Assembly (NCBI GenBank): GCA_009731375.1
Contig: BJOX01000370.1
Coordinates: 312,629-376,628, forward strand
Origin: Paulinella micropora
Taxonomy: Eukaryota > Cercozoa > Imbricatea > Euglyphida
DNA length: 64,000 bases
Reading direction: 5' to 3'
Part shown: positions 14,632 to 35,714 of the stretch, in pieces
How positions within the stretch are numbered: position 1 is the stretch's first letter
Layout: each line of letters opens with the position of its first letter
Notes under the pieces: generated by a model
What the model saw: only the letters and a program-made list of their open reading frames with translations
Database searches by the model: none
What the model was told of the DNA's origin: nothing
Translations under genes and position numbers: made by a program

Positions 14632-14633
<2 letters not shown>
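14190..14633 (-). other. Prokaryote-like structured segment with Shine-Dalgarno ORF
   Basis: This 440-bp island between TCTA arrays reads on the minus strand like a bacterial leader and gene start. Three hairpins are visible: an 11-bp perfect stem (14543-14533 with 14523-14513), AGTTCAA/TTGAACT (14504-14498 with 14475-14469), and a GAACAC...GTGTTC stem at 14430-14453. Then come AAGGAG (14426-14421), an 8-nt spacer and ATG at 14412. The 78-codon frame (14412-14176) runs into the satellite at its end and matches nothing I know. It could be a transferred fragment, an assembly contaminant, or a structured host RNA. Confidence 0.35.
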
Positions 14634-14709
<76 letters not shown>

Positions 14710-14799
14710 CCTATCTATCCATCTGTCTGCCTACCTACCTACCTACCTACCTACCTACCTGCCTGCCTATCTATCTAATCTCCTCCCTCCCTTTCTTGT

Positions 14800-14907
14800 G
14801 CAGTCCCACAACTTCCAACCAGAACATCTATCTCTTTCTCTTCTCTCTCATCTCCCTTTCCGCACTCATCGAATCTGCCGCTCTCCCTCCCCAGTCTCAC
14901 CACTTTT

Positions 14908-14999
<92 letters not shown>

Positions 15000-15003
15000 T
15001 TTT

Positions 15004-15037
<34 letters not shown>

Positions 15038-15069
15038 TTCCTTCCTTCCTTCCTTCCTTCCTTCCTTCC

Positions 15070-15128
<59 letters not shown>

Positions 15129-15129
15129 G
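14800..15129 (+). repeat. Degenerate proteasome exon copy plus (TTTC)n and (CT)n in intron
   Basis: GTCCCACAACTTCCAACCAGAAC near 14804 resembles the start of the true exon at 15130 (GTCTCACAACCTTTAACAAGAAC). A TTTC array (14900-15030), TTCC (15030-15075) and CT run (15076-15125) then lead into the exon's acceptor, so the CT run serves as its polypyrimidine tract. Confidence 0.6.
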
Positions 15130-24759
<9,630 letters not shown>

Positions 24760-24884
24760 ATAACACCCATAGTCCAAGTCTTACCACTCATATGACATCC
24801 CTACTTTTCTGTCTAATTCTTAGTCTTACCGATTTCATCTCTACGACCAGTGGCAAGTATTTTGTATTAAAAGATTGCTTGTGA

Positions 24885-24945
24885 AGTGAAAGACTACATT
24901 GGAGAGGTATTACTGTGTACAACTGTACAGGAGGTGGAGTAAGCT
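24885..24945 (+). repeat. Degenerate copy of the proteasome last-exon end
   Basis: GAAGTGAAAGACTACATTGGAGAGGT and, 30 bp on, GGAGGTGGAGTAAG resemble the end of the coding region (EVKDYLGEVE-stop), so even the terminal exon has a partial copy in the 3' flank. Confidence 0.75.
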
Positions 24946-25013
24946 TAGATCCGACCCGGCCGGCACATAACTTCATTTATTAATAATATTAATATTTGGC
25001 TAACTTAGCACCT

Positions 25014-25014
<1 letters not shown>

Positions 25015-25077
<63 letters not shown>

Positions 25078-25219
25078 NNNNNNNNNNNNNNNNNNNNNNN
25101 NNNNNNNNNNNNNNNNNNNNNNNNNNNNNNNNNNNNNNNNNNNNNNNNNNNNNNNNNNNNNNNNNNNNNNNNNNNNNNNNNNNNNNNNNNNNNNNNNNNC
25201 CCCCCCCCCCCCCCCCCCC
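25015..25219. other. Poly-C/poly-T, gap, poly-C
   Basis: C then T homopolymers enter a gap (25078-25199) that is left through another C run. Probably assembly artefact. Confidence 0.85.
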
Positions 25220-25388
25220 TCCTAAAGTTTCATATCAAGCATGATTTTTACGACTGGCCTTCCCCAACTTCCTTCCCCTGCCTCAAGTTCAGCCAACCCA
25301 ATCCCACAGCCTCATCAAAACTTTCAACAAGACCTCCCCGGGCCTCCTCACAAAATTGCCTTCACTGAGTGAAAGCAGCTAGTCTACA

Positions 25389-25532
25389 ATGAACCAGCCT
25401 CAAGTTAACTCTCTTGCAGTGCCGCTTGGTAAACATCAGTACTCAGCTGCCTTGAGCCCCGCAAAGGCCGCAGTGGCGAGCATCGTGACAGGCTTAGTAA
25501 TACTGTCACTCGTGCCGCCGCCGGGGAGTCAG
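25389..25532 (+). CDS. Possible first exon of an unrecognised gene
   Basis: ATG followed by 48 open codons that end exactly at CAG|GTATTA, a good donor. The segment has a hydrophobic stretch (AAVASIVTGLVILSLV) that could be a membrane anchor or signal. No downstream exon can be assigned and the family is not recognised. It could be chance. Confidence 0.25.
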
Positions 25533-25702
25533 GTATTATTAATCATTGTTATATAGTAGCCTAGTATTACTACGCCGGTGACTAGTAGTACTGAATTATC
25601 ATCTTGATCGAAACCCATGGCGGTTAGAACTTGACGGTGCTTAGTTATATATCAAGTTATTAAATAACTATTCTGAAAAGTTGTCACATGATTAATAAGC
25701 CG

Positions 25703-26120
25703 GGCCGCTATGATCAAGCGGTTTCGTCCGAAAGTTGCCGCGCCATCCAGTTAGTGCCGCGGGGCGGGGATTCGACACGTCTGCTGTGCAGACCGCGGGC
25801 CGCCTGCAGGTGACTCAGCCGATGAGCCGCCGTGCTAACGTGTCCGCAAAATTAGCGGACCAGCCTTGAGATCGGTGGCGGCATGCGGCGGCGGCGGGCC
25901 TGACTCGGGAGTCTGAGTTCTGAGCTGAAGACGGTCCGACTAGTCACGGTCGGAAGCAGAAGCACGGACTCGGAAGGCGGCCGAAGCAGAAGCAGAAGCA
26001 GCGAAGCCGAAGCTGCGAACTTCAAGTACTAAGTAACAGCCGAAGCCGAAGCCAGGCGAAGCTGAGCTGAAGCTTAGTGAAGCCTGCCCGCTGACTCATA
26101 TGTTTTTTTAAACATTTTAA
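25703..26120 (+). repeat. Possible second tRNA-derived repeat with GAAGC-rich body
   Basis: TGATCAAGCGGTT (about 25712) looks like a tRNA A box and GGGGATTCGACAC (about 25777) like a weak B box. A GC-rich body follows, then (GAAGCA/GAAGCC)n to about 26085, ending at CATATGTTTTTTTAAACAT. The last 19 bp also end the TTCAGC-rich segment near 35147, so both may be copies of one element or share a terminus. Confidence 0.35.
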
Positions 26121-26439
26121 GCGTCGGTAAAATGGCCCTGAGGCAACTATAACTTTTTGAGTTTTTAATGTTTTTTTAATCGTCTTTTTTATTGTAAAGA
26201 TCACGATGAGATCTGGTCCTCACTGAAAAAAACCATTTGAAATTCAAATTTTATAACGGTTAAAAAGTTTTGTGTCTTGTGTATTAAAATAATTATTGTG
26301 CAAAGTTTGATCATAATTCCGAGACCATAATTTGGTGCGGACAAGCTGAGCTTTCTGAACCTGCAGCCCTTTTTAAAAAAGGAGCAGTACTTCAAAAGCC
26401 TTAGTTTCCTGGGTTTTTGATGGTTTGGGGACCTTTGAC

Positions 26440-27770
26440 ACTAAAAAATGTTCAGGCCGGTCCAGCCCAGGCCAGCCAAAAAGCCAAATCCTGTCAACTT
26501 TTTTTACGGACCGGTGCAGTCTGGCGGCGCTTTTTGAGGAAGCTCGGCACCATCTTCAAATGCCTCGTCCCAAGCCTTCTCAGAGATCTTGGACAAAAGG
26601 AAAGACTGGGGACAAGAACAAAAAGAGAACTGAGAGGGAAAAACGTTTCTCTGAGCAGGGGGGAAAAAAATTCAAGCAACAGAAACGAGAAGCGGTGGCA
26701 GAGGCAAGGCAAGCGTCCTCCGATTATGGCAGACACACAGGCACTTTAGTGGGGGCAGAATCTCTCAAAGTGGGGGCAGAGTCTCTCGAGAATTTTGAAA
26801 TGGAATTTTCTGTCATCACCCCCAAAGGGGCTGGAGTGCATTATATGACCAGAAAGGAGTACTGGGGGGGGGGGGGGGGGGGGGGGGGAGAAGAANNNNN
26901 NNNNNGTGGGTAGAATAGGAGAGCCATACCTGCGAGAGATGTGGCAGTGGCAGGAGACAGATGATAGGTGTATAATAGATAAGTATGTGAAGGGGAAAGA
27001 GATAGTGCTAGTGTGTAGGGTGCCCAAGATCAGAAAGGAAGAGGTGTCCAAGCAGACTAGAAGACAGAGAAAGCAGAGGTGTGGGGCTGTGGTAGGGGTT
27101 AGGCGAATGTTAGGTGAGGAGCATAGGCTGACAGAAGCAGAGGTGAATGATTATGATGAAATGGTGAAAGACATGTATAAAAAATATGCTGCCCTGCCTG
27201 ACGAGAAAGAGATAGCAGATATTATTTTTAGCATACCAGGCACTCCTGCACATGGATTGCAATGTCATGTCGGTTAAGCAAGTTCGGACTTTGTTGAAAG
27301 CAGTCCAGCATCCATTTCTGTCTGGCCAGAAGGTCAGCTTTGCTTTTTTTCTTGTCTCTTGTCATAGCAATTTGTGTGATGTAGTTGGCGGAAAAGAGAA
27401 AAGAACTGACAAAAGAAAAAAATTTAAAGTACGATCTCAAGGTTTCAGCAGATGGTTTATCTGCGAGTGCGAATGTCTACACGATTCTAACGGAGTTGGA
27501 AGCAAAATGGCTGAAGGATGGGGGAGGGGAAGCCGATACGCTGATGATACCAGTGGGGGGNNNNNNNNNNCAATTCAGTACTGCGGGCGATCAAGGTTTT
27601 TGCAGTTGATGCTGAAAAGAAATTGGTGCAGGGCTTTCCGCACCCTACCAGTCAAGGGGATCTTCCCTGTCCTCATTTCTAGGTGCGGGGAAGAGCTGGA
27701 GGAGCTCAAACAGTCCGCAGGTAACATAACGTGGGGGCATAAGGAGGGGGCAGAACTGCTAAGGCAGTAA
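26440..27770 (+). CDS. Unrecognised multi-exon coding region, gap-interrupted
   Basis: Several good-looking open segments on the plus strand. 26425-26863 is lysine/arginine-rich (KGKTGDKNKKRTEREKR) with a repeated VGAESL. 26906-27277 includes RLTEAEVNDYDEMVKDMYKKYAALPDEKEIADIIFS-like sequence and ends near a possible donor. 27385-27560 reads LAEKRKELTKEKN...LTELEAKWLKDGGG after a TAG acceptor. 27585-27770 ends in SCGEELEELKQS-like sequence. Two 10-bp gaps (26886-26895 and 27561-27570) break it. I do not recognise a family; exon joins are uncertain. Confidence 0.35.
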
Positions 27771-27849
27771 GAGCGGTTGTTGCTCTAATTTTTTTTGAAG
27801 TTAGCGTACGGCCAGTTCTTTATTGATCTGCCCCCACGTTAACGTCAAA

Positions 27850-27893
<44 letters not shown>

Positions 27894-27940
27894 NNNNNNN
27901 NNNAACATTAGCTCGCTTCCACATAGATTTTCCCAAATCT

Positions 27941-27976
<36 letters not shown>

Positions 27977-28133
27977 GTTAAGTTATTAACAATAAAACAC
28001 TCTCCTTTTAAGTTATTCGTAATATACTGTGAGTAAATTTGTCACTTAGTTTGTGACTTTATTAATAATTGAATTAGTTTTATGTATTAATACTATTGAT
28101 ATAAATTTTTATTAATAACTTGTAGGTGAGCTT

Positions 28134-29350
28134 TTAGCTTACCTGGAGCAACTCGAAAATATTGGATGGACATCCCCGGACACCGGCCGCCATTATAAGG
28201 TTAAACTTTTTGTGACAGGTGACATGAAGTCTGCTTTCCGATAACTCTTGTTTTTTGTGCACATGCCATTTAGACGATAGAGCAGATTTAGAGGTAGAGT
28301 GGGGTGTGACTAGAAAGAGCACGGATGATGCATCACAACCCGGGAAAAAACATGCACAATCACTTTTTCATTTCGTCCCACTTGAAAGACACATACCAGA
28401 CTTGCTGCACATGATGTTGCGTGTGTGCGGCCGCATGACCGATTATATTATACGAGAGATTTTGACAGGAAAGCCTCGTGTCCCTTGGAGCCTGGACATT
28501 CCGCCTGATTCCCCGTACGCGTCCCTTGACGCAAGACTCGCGCACTTCAAAGCTGTACTTGCACGTACAACCGGTAGGAATGGAAAGGTAATTTCCGGTT
28601 TTGAAATGTCGGTACAATGGTGACAAAAAAGGCCATGAATGAACAGGTCTTGATCGCGGGGTAGCGCTGCGACGTTTTATGACGGAAATTTACGAAGGCA
28701 AGTTGAATTTTAAAAATATTTTCTGCCCTGGCCGCTGGAAAAATATTAAGACTTTTTGCGCGGGCTGGTGGACTCAGTTTTGCAAAATCAACAATCCTCG
28801 TATTTTCACGCATGCGGAAGCGGATTTGTGGCAAAAAAAAACTCGTTCGTTGTACTTCCATGAAATATCAGGCCCCCCTCATCCTTTCATCGAGGATGGG
28901 ACTTGGTATTAATATTTGACGTCACCGGGTAGAAGCGGTGAACCAAACGATATCGTTTACTGGCGGGAGGATGGGAAGGAAGTGAGGAGAGGTGAGAACG
29001 GGCCCGTTATGCGCCGGAAGGATGTATATCCTTACGGTACTTTCGATCCGGACTTCATTACTCCATACGTGCATCTTACCGTTAATCATATCGCATTTTT
29101 TTTGAAGGCTCACGGAACTGTTTACTGGTTTTTCTTGCCATTCGCTAGAGCTAGTGAACAACATGCATTCACAGCTTTTTTTCAAGCGTAACACTCGTCG
29201 CGATACGTGGATGTTAGAGCTTTTACAGGCCGCTGAGGCTAACTATCGCGTCAAAGAGCACCAGTTCCGGGGGTACAAGAAAAAGGACTACAAGTTCCGT
29301 TGCTCAATTTGTGCTAATTACTATGTGTACAAAACCTTTTCAGAAACATG
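28134..29350 (+). pseudogene. Decayed transposon-like gene
   Basis: Fragments in several frames recall the large uncharacterised transposon-associated proteins of algae and invertebrates. These are FVTGDMKSAF near 28210, a CxxC-like CTCHLDDRADLE segment (28250), HIPDLLHMMLRVCGRMTDYII (28390-28450), TPYVHLTVNHIAFFLKAHG (29060-29110) and NNMHSQLFFKRNTRR (29155-29200). In that family they appear in this order (a VTGDxK block, a PDxLHLxLR block, then HxxxxHxPxFL and a final N...R). Here stops and frame changes separate them, so it is not intact. The assignment is by remembered motif order, not by search. Confidence 0.45.
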
Positions 29351-29649
29351 AAGAAGAGTGCCGCGCTGCAGCACAAGTTGACTTAGACCTCATCGGTCTT
29401 AGCAAGGAGAGGATGTGGGCGGATGAGGATTTTGTATTATTAATAAATTTATTCAAGTATTAATACAATTTCATTATTATTAATATTAAACCGGCCTCCG
29501 TATATAAAAGTTAAGTAGTTATAATAAAACATTTCATTAATATACAATAATTCCTAGCAACAAATCCAAAAAATGTCTTATTGTTAAAAATCGATTTTGC
29601 AGTTGATGCTGAAGCCAGCGACACCTAAAGAAAAAAAAAAAAAAAAAAA

Positions 29650-29717
29650 AAGGGGGGGGGGGGGGGNNNNNNNNNNNNNNNNNNNNNNNNNNNNNNNNNN
29701 NNNNNNNNNNNNNNNNN

Positions 29718-29816
<99 letters not shown>

Positions 29817-29868
29817 GCTTGAGCTTGAGGCCGCTGCGTTGCGGCGGCGGCGGCGGGCCGCTTGAACC

Positions 29869-29899
<31 letters not shown>

Positions 29900-30015
29900 A
29901 AGAAGAAGAAGAAGAAGAAGAAGAAGAAGAAGAAGAAGAAGAAGAAGAAGACGAAGAAGAAGAAGAAGAAGAAGAAGACGAAGAAGAAGAAGAAGAAGAG
30001 GAAGAAGAAGAAGAA
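29650..30015. other. Poly-A/poly-G, gap, poly-G, then (GAA)n
   Basis: A and G runs enter a gap (29667-29717) left by about 98 G; a GAA array follows (29871-30014). The G runs are likely artefacts. Confidence 0.85.
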
Positions 30016-30039
30016 AATGTTTGGAAAGAAAAAGGGGGG

Positions 30040-30430
30040 GGGGTGGACCTCTGGGTCCACCCAATCGTTTGCTTCTGCGTACTGCTCTTTCATGGATTTA
30101 TATTTTTTTGCTGCTTTGGCGCCCTTGCTGGGCCCGCGACGCTTTACTCCCGCAGCAGGGTGGTCCAGCTTCCACTGCCGCTTACAGCCGCCGCATAGAT
30201 GGCCGCAAGTACTGGGTGCGCGGTGCGGGCGCGGGCGGGCGCGGGCGGGGCAGCGATCTCTTCCTGTGTGTGTATATATGTGTATGCATATGCATGCATG
30301 AAATGTATGTATGTATATATGCATGCATGAATTACCTCGGGGTCGTCGTCGTCGTCAGTGTCGACGTTCACTTCGAGCAGGCGCTCGACGTGCCGATCCA
30401 TTTGCATGCAGGGGGTCCGGGGCTCATCTT
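30040..30430 (-). CDS. Two possible short exons of an unknown gene
   Basis: Minus-strand segments at about 30048-30190 (CKRQWKLDHPAAGVKRR, then KGAKAAKKYKSMKEQY) and 30335-30425 (MQMDRHVERLLEVNVDTDDD) both end in DPE. The second is followed by GTAATT, a possible donor. Shared ends hint at another copied exon junction. Function unknown. Confidence 0.25.
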
Positions 30431-30627
30431 CTTCCTCCCCCTCCCCCTCCCATCTTTCCCCATCCCCCTCCCCCTCCCCTCTTTCCCCCTCCCTCTCCCC
30501 CTCCCCATCTACCTTTGCTTCCTCCTTCCCTTCTCTTTTCGACTATCCATCTTCTCATGTTTCTTTTTCTCACTCTCATCCTCCTCATCGTAAACATTGA
30601 ATAACACCCCAGGCGACGGCGTGAGCA

Positions 30628-30630
30628 CCA

Positions 30631-30708
<78 letters not shown>

Positions 30709-30718
30709 ANNNNNNNNN
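30628..30718. other. Poly-C and 10-bp gap
   Basis: A C run of about 78 bp from 30631 ends in a single A and N10. Upstream 30420-30520 is CCCCCTCCC-rich. Confidence 0.9.
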
Positions 30719-30745
30719 NAAGAGTTAACTTGCATTTTTTTACCA

Positions 30746-31094
30746 TCACCTCCCCCTCCCTAACTCGCTTCTCATACTGTTGGAGGCGGGATTGGACAAA
30801 GTCACGTAGCAGCAGCCCCCCATTTCTGCATGGCTGGCAGTCAAGGGGGCTGAGGAATTGCAGACAAAGCTCAAGGGGGACAGGGCTTCCGTTTCCATTT
30901 TTTCCCTTCTGACTCCCGGTTGCGCCGGACCCTGAACTATGTCATAGGGGGGGCGACTGTTTATGTATGAGGGGTAAAAGGGCTTCCCCCAGTGGGTTCC
31001 CTCATCGCGGTTTAGGTAAAACCAGCCACGGCCGCTGGTCAAGAGCAATACTAGCCGCCACCCAGGGCCCTCCGTCCCCTTAGCTTCCTCGTCC
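30746..31094 (-). CDS. Unrecognised coding segment, possibly same gene as 31371-32046
   Basis: Open minus-strand frame of about 116 codons ending at a stop near 30746. It includes GWRLVLLLTSGRGWFYLNRD and THWGKPFYPSYINSRPPYDI, ordinary-looking protein rather than repeat translation. It is separated by a homopolymer-edged gap (31098-31370) from the segment upstream. No family recognised. Confidence 0.35.
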
Positions 31095-31370
31095 TGCGGG
31101 GGGGGGGGGGGGGGGGGGGGGGGNNNNNNNNNNNNNNNNNNNNNNNNNNNNNNNNNNNNNNNNNNNNNNNNNNNNNNNNNNNNNNNNNNNNNNNNNNNNN
31201 NNNNNNNNNNNNNNNNNNNNNNNNNNNNNNNNNNNNNNNNNNNNNNNNNNNNNNNNNNNNNNNNNNNNNNNNNNNNNNNNNNNNNNNNNNNNNNNNNNNN
31301 NNNNNNNNNNNNNNNNNNNNNNNNNNNNNNNNNNNNNNNNNNNNTTTTTTTTTTTTTTTTTTTTTTTTTA

Positions 31371-32046
31371 ACCTCTGCTTTAGCTTTCAGTACTGTGGCT
31401 ACCCGCCACAACGCATTCCTGTATGCAGTTAATATAGAAATGTCCATGTTGACATCTGGCGGCTGCCCCGTGATGGCAACCGCCAGATTATGCAGATCCG
31501 GGAACCCTACAGCTATTACTCCGCGAAAGGGCAGGGTTGGGTCATCCTTTACTATGTCCTTGAAAATATTTATGCCCGTGCCTTGAAACATGGCTCTGAC
31601 TGTACTCGGGGGGTGGTCGAAGTCTGAGACGTTGGCAAAGTCCAGGTTTGACTTCGCTCCCCGCCTCAACGTTATGGCTGTGATTAAAGTCTGGCCTAAA
31701 GCCCTGCGGGCCAGGGCGACTGGGATGGTTTTAGGTAACAGAAATAAATCCTGGTAATTTGCAAATTTTGTTTTAGGTTTTGGGCCGGGTTGGGGGTTCG
31801 GGGCTGCCACGTTGGGGGGGGGGGGGGGGGGGGGGGGGNNNNNNNNNNCCCCCCCCCCCCCCCAACGTGCTGGGGCCAGGCATTGTTCACAAAGCGGCGC
31901 AAGGTGACAACATACTCCTCCCCGCGCACAGCGGCGGGCCACCCCCTATTACACCCCTCCATAATGTTGGTGAGTTGCCGCTCCGACATCAAGTCGGCGA
32001 AGTTCGGGGGCCCGAAGAAAGGAAGCGCAGCCTGCATGTAGAAAGC
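31371..32046 (-). CDS. Unrecognised exon(s) with clear splice acceptor
   Basis: The minus strand opens right after a strong acceptor (TTTTTATTTTTTTCAG, ending at 32047). The frame reads through MQAALPFFGPPNFADLMSER and RGEEYVVTLRRFVNNAW. After a G/N10/C interruption (31816-31863) it continues with KFANYQDLFLLPKTIPVALA and DLHNLAVAITGQPPDVNMDI to about 31371, where poly-T and a gap cut it. Composition is that of a real protein. I cannot assign a family; a host gene or an endogenous-virus relic are both possible. Confidence 0.45.
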
Positions 32047-32049
32047 CTG

Positions 32050-33430
32050 AAAAAAATAAAAACTCATCAGATTCCAAGAGCACATATACAACAAGAACAA
32101 ACACAGAAAAGCAAAAAAGACTACACATAGCACATAGGTGAATGTGAACAAGGAGAGACACACAAAAACCAAAAAAATGATAAATACAAGCATTCATGTC
32201 GTGAGTGGCAAGGGGAAATGTGAATTGAAGGGGGGAATTACTTGGGAGACATGTAAATACAATGTAGGAACACAGGGCAAGGCAAGGGGAAAGGTATTTG
32301 ACACAAACACATAAAATAGTTGTAGAAAAAAAAAGTGCACAGACAGATAAGGAAAACAAAGCTGACAAGGACAAGGAAAACAAACATAAAAACGCACGTT
32401 TTGTGCATGTTCAAGACAGCCAACATGTAAGCTAAGAGAAAACAAAGAAAACAGGTATAGGATACATGTATTTCCTAAAAGAAGAGAAGAAAAGGCTCAG
32501 TGAAAAAACTCATAGAAAACCTTCATGTAAAGATTCTAAACTGCAGCGAGGGATACACATATAAATTGATTTGGCACCAAGCTGATTTGGAGCACAAAGA
32601 ACGATCACTGGCAAACAAACATCATAATTGGACTTCGCAGTTTTTCAACGTATGGCACTACAAAAATTGTCAAGCTTGCAAGCAGGCTAAACAAAAATGG
32701 CAGGGGCAACGTATTAAGAAAAAACAGGATTAGTCTCTATCAAAATCTAAGTAAAATTAAGGAATAAATTTTTTTGTGACTTTGTAAAATCAGCTTTATT
32801 ATCAGATGAACTTAATGTCCAATTATTAATGATATTTCAAACTATAGTCATACTTAGAACTAAGTAAATCTTGTTATTTAATGAAGTAGTATCTCAGCTG
32901 ATAAATATTTTATGTTAATGAACAGGTGATAAGAAATCATTAATTTTGATAATGATTCATTTCTACTTTTGTTAATGATTCAGTCAGTTGCACTAAGCCA
33001 TGTATGTTAATGCATTGCTAGTTATAATTCAAGTCATTTACCTAGTACCACCTCAGATATTATTAAACTTTTGGAGCTGTCAATGAGTTTAAGTTATTAA
33101 TTGCATAACATTCAATAACTGGAAGAACTGAGATCAGTACATAAAGACTAATCAAAAATTTCACATCAGTGAAACGGTTGCGAGCACATATAAGTATTTC
33201 TGCTTTTATTATTCACTATAATTATTGAGAGCAATGCTCTCAGGACAAAGGTTATAGTGCAAATTATTGAGAGCAATGCTCTCTATACAAAGTTCTTTTC
33301 TTGATTTATAATTATTACTATTTATTTTTTCATACTACAACTATCCCTTTCACACTTTTGATAAGAAAATACTTGCCACTTGTAGGTATGAGTGACTGTG
33401 GGAAGCGTAATTACTGTAATAGGAAAAATA
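32050..33430. other. AT-rich stretch without recognised genes
   Basis: 32050-32480 is A-rich on the plus strand. A 77-codon frame at 32500-32733 contains a CxxC (NCQACKQAKQKW) but has no other support. 32760-33430 is AT-rich. A short direct repeat, TATTGAGAGCAATGCTCTC (with the palindrome GAGAGCAATGCTCTC), occurs at about 33223 and 33264. Confidence 0.5.
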
Positions 33431-33539
33431 GATGAATGATTACTACTTACTTATTATTCATAATCCAACATCCACCATCATCCACCCACCACCTTCAACT
33501 TCACCTTCACCACTTCATCTCATCTGAAGCTTCACCTTC

Positions 33540-34380
33540 ACCACCATCACCGTGCTCGTCCTCGTCGCTGTCATCATCTTCTTCATCATCATCAATCAAC
33601 ATCATCTTACACCACCATCACCCAAATCGTCATCACCTCCAACCCCCACCACCACCCGAGGCTCTGTCATGATCATCATTATCATTATCATCATCATCAT
33701 CGTCATCGTCATTATCATCAATTCATCATCATCATCATTATCATCATCATCATCATTATCATCATTCTCATCATTACCAACATAATCATCATCATCATCA
33801 TCATCACCACCGCCACCACCATCATCATCATCATCATCACCATGCTATCATCATCATCATCGTCATCATCATCATCATCATCATCATCCGTCATCATCAT
33901 CCGTCATCATCATCCGTCATCATCATCATCATCATCATCATTCGTCATCATCATCCGTCATCATCCGTCATCGTCGTCCATCATCGTCATCCATCATCGT
34001 CATCCATCATCGTCATCCATCATCGTCGTCATCATCATCACCATCATCATCACCATCATCATCACCATCAGCATCACCATCAGCATCACCATCAGCATCA
34101 CCATCGGTATCATCATCATCACACGCATCATCATCAGCAGAATCATCATCAGCAGCAGCATCAGCAGCAGCATCATCATCACACGCATCATCATCACCAG
34201 CATCATCATCACCAGCGTCGTCATCACCAGCATCGTCATCACCTTCATCGTCATCACCTTTATCGTCATCACCTTCATCGTCATCACCTTCATCGTCATC
34301 ACTTTCATCGTCATCACCTTCATCGTCATCACCTTCATCGTCATCACCTTCATCGTCATCACCTTCCGTCACAGTCATAT
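33540..34380. repeat. (CAT)n / (CATCGTCATCACCTT)n minisatellite
   Basis: CAT trinucleotide with CGT and CCGT variants, then a 15-bp unit CATCGTCATCACCTT repeated about ten times (34228-34368). Long Ser/Ile or Met/Asp frames here are repeat translation. Confidence 0.93.
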
Positions 34381-35100
34381 TCGTCAGCATCTTCGTCAGC
34401 ATCTTCGTCAGCATCTTCGTCAGCATCTTCGTCAGCATCTTCGTCAGCCGCATCTTCGTCAGCAGCATCTTCGTCAGCATCTTCGTCAGCATCTGAAAGT
34501 TCGTCAGCATCTTCGTCAGCCTCCATCTTCGTCAGCATCTTCAACGGCGTCAGCCTATCATCTTCGTCAGTCAGCATCTTCGTCAGCATCTTCGTCAGCA
34601 TCTTCGTCAGCATCTTCGTCAGCATCTTCGTCAGCATCTTCGTCAGCATCTTCGTCAACCGTGGCATCTTCGTCAGCATCTTCGTCAACCGTGGCATCTT
34701 CGGCAGCGTCAGCATCTTCGTCAGCTGCGTGATCTTCGTCAGCATCAGCATCAGCCGCCGCATGATCTTCGTCCGAGCATCTTCGTCAGCCGCCATCTTC
34801 ATCAGGTGGCATCTTCATCAGCATCAGCATCAGCATCAGGCGGCAGCAGCGGGCAGTACTCATGGCAGCTTCAGCTTCCGAGTCAGCTTCAGCTTCAGCT
34901 TCCGAGCAGCTTCAGCCACTCTTCAGCTTCAGCTTCAGCTTCAGATTCAGATTCAGATTCAGCTTCAGCTCAGTCGGTGGCAGCTTCAGCTCAGTCCGAG
35001 CTTCAGCTTCGGTCACCGTTGCAGAGTGGCAGCTTCCGAACCTGAGTTCAGCTTCAGCTTTGAATGCTGCTCAGTTCAGCCAGCCTTGAAGTTCTGCTTC
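34381..35100. repeat. (CAGCATCTTCGT)n then (TTCAGC)n minisatellite
   Basis: A 12-bp unit CAGCATCTTCGT is repeated more than 25 times with small insertions (34381-34800), followed by a TTCAGC-rich stretch (34866-35085). The latter ends in CATATGTTTTTTTAAACAT (35128-35146), the same 19 bp that ends the GAAGC-rich stretch near 26115. Confidence 0.9.
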
Positions 35101-35608
35101 AGCCAGCCTTCTGCTTCACTGCTGCATATGTTTTTTTAAACATCAAAAACAAAGTTAAGTGCGCTTTTAAATCGATTTTAATCGAATTATGTTTTATTAA
35201 AGTTTGCATGATCCTTTTAAACTACTTTAATTAGCTTCAATTTTTTTTTAGTAGTTTTAATGAACGTCAGCAAAGTTGTTTGTTCCGGGGTTTTGCGTAT
35301 TTTGCGTCACATTTGTCCACAAATTGCCACATTCCCTCCCGGGCCGTCTGCATTGATTTGTCCAAAACAAGTTTTTGATTTTTTTTAGTTGAGAGCAAAG
35401 TCTGTTTTGTGTGCTTTTTTCTTGCGTTTTTATTGTGTCTACTGTACTAAATTCAAATATTTTTGTATATTCTGGCTTCCCACAACATACCATACGGATT
35501 CCTACCAATTTTTTGTTTCGTGCTTGCAAAATTGCATGTGTTTGCTTATGTAACGTGCTTTTTTTGGAAATGCTTTCCACCATCTTTTTTTTTTCATTCC
35601 TTCTGTTG

Positions 35609-35614
35609 CCTGCA
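35609..35614. other. Target-site duplication, left (CCTGCA)
   Basis: CCTGCA directly abuts the left inverted repeat and is repeated exactly at 56960-56965. Removing the element and one copy gives a continuous host sequence GTTGCCTGCACATTA. Confidence 0.93.
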
Positions 35615-35714
35615 AGTAGTATAGGGTGCCACTTCGGCACACTTTTTCACGACATACTACCCGCCAACACAGAGACACACTCCGGCCGGCCCGCGGGGGA
35701 CAAAATGGCAACGG
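35615..35714 (+). repeat. Left terminal inverted repeat, 100 bp
   Basis: Identical over 100 bp to the reverse complement of 56860-56959, from AGTAGTATAGGG to CAAAATGGCAACGG. Perfect identity argues for recent integration. It contains the internal palindromes GTGCC-ACTTC-GGCAC and CCGGCCGG. Confidence 0.97.

Noticed and set aside
33842-34732. 296-codon Ser/Ile/His-rich frame
   Set aside because: Translation of CAT and CTTCGTCAGCAT minisatellites with no other support.
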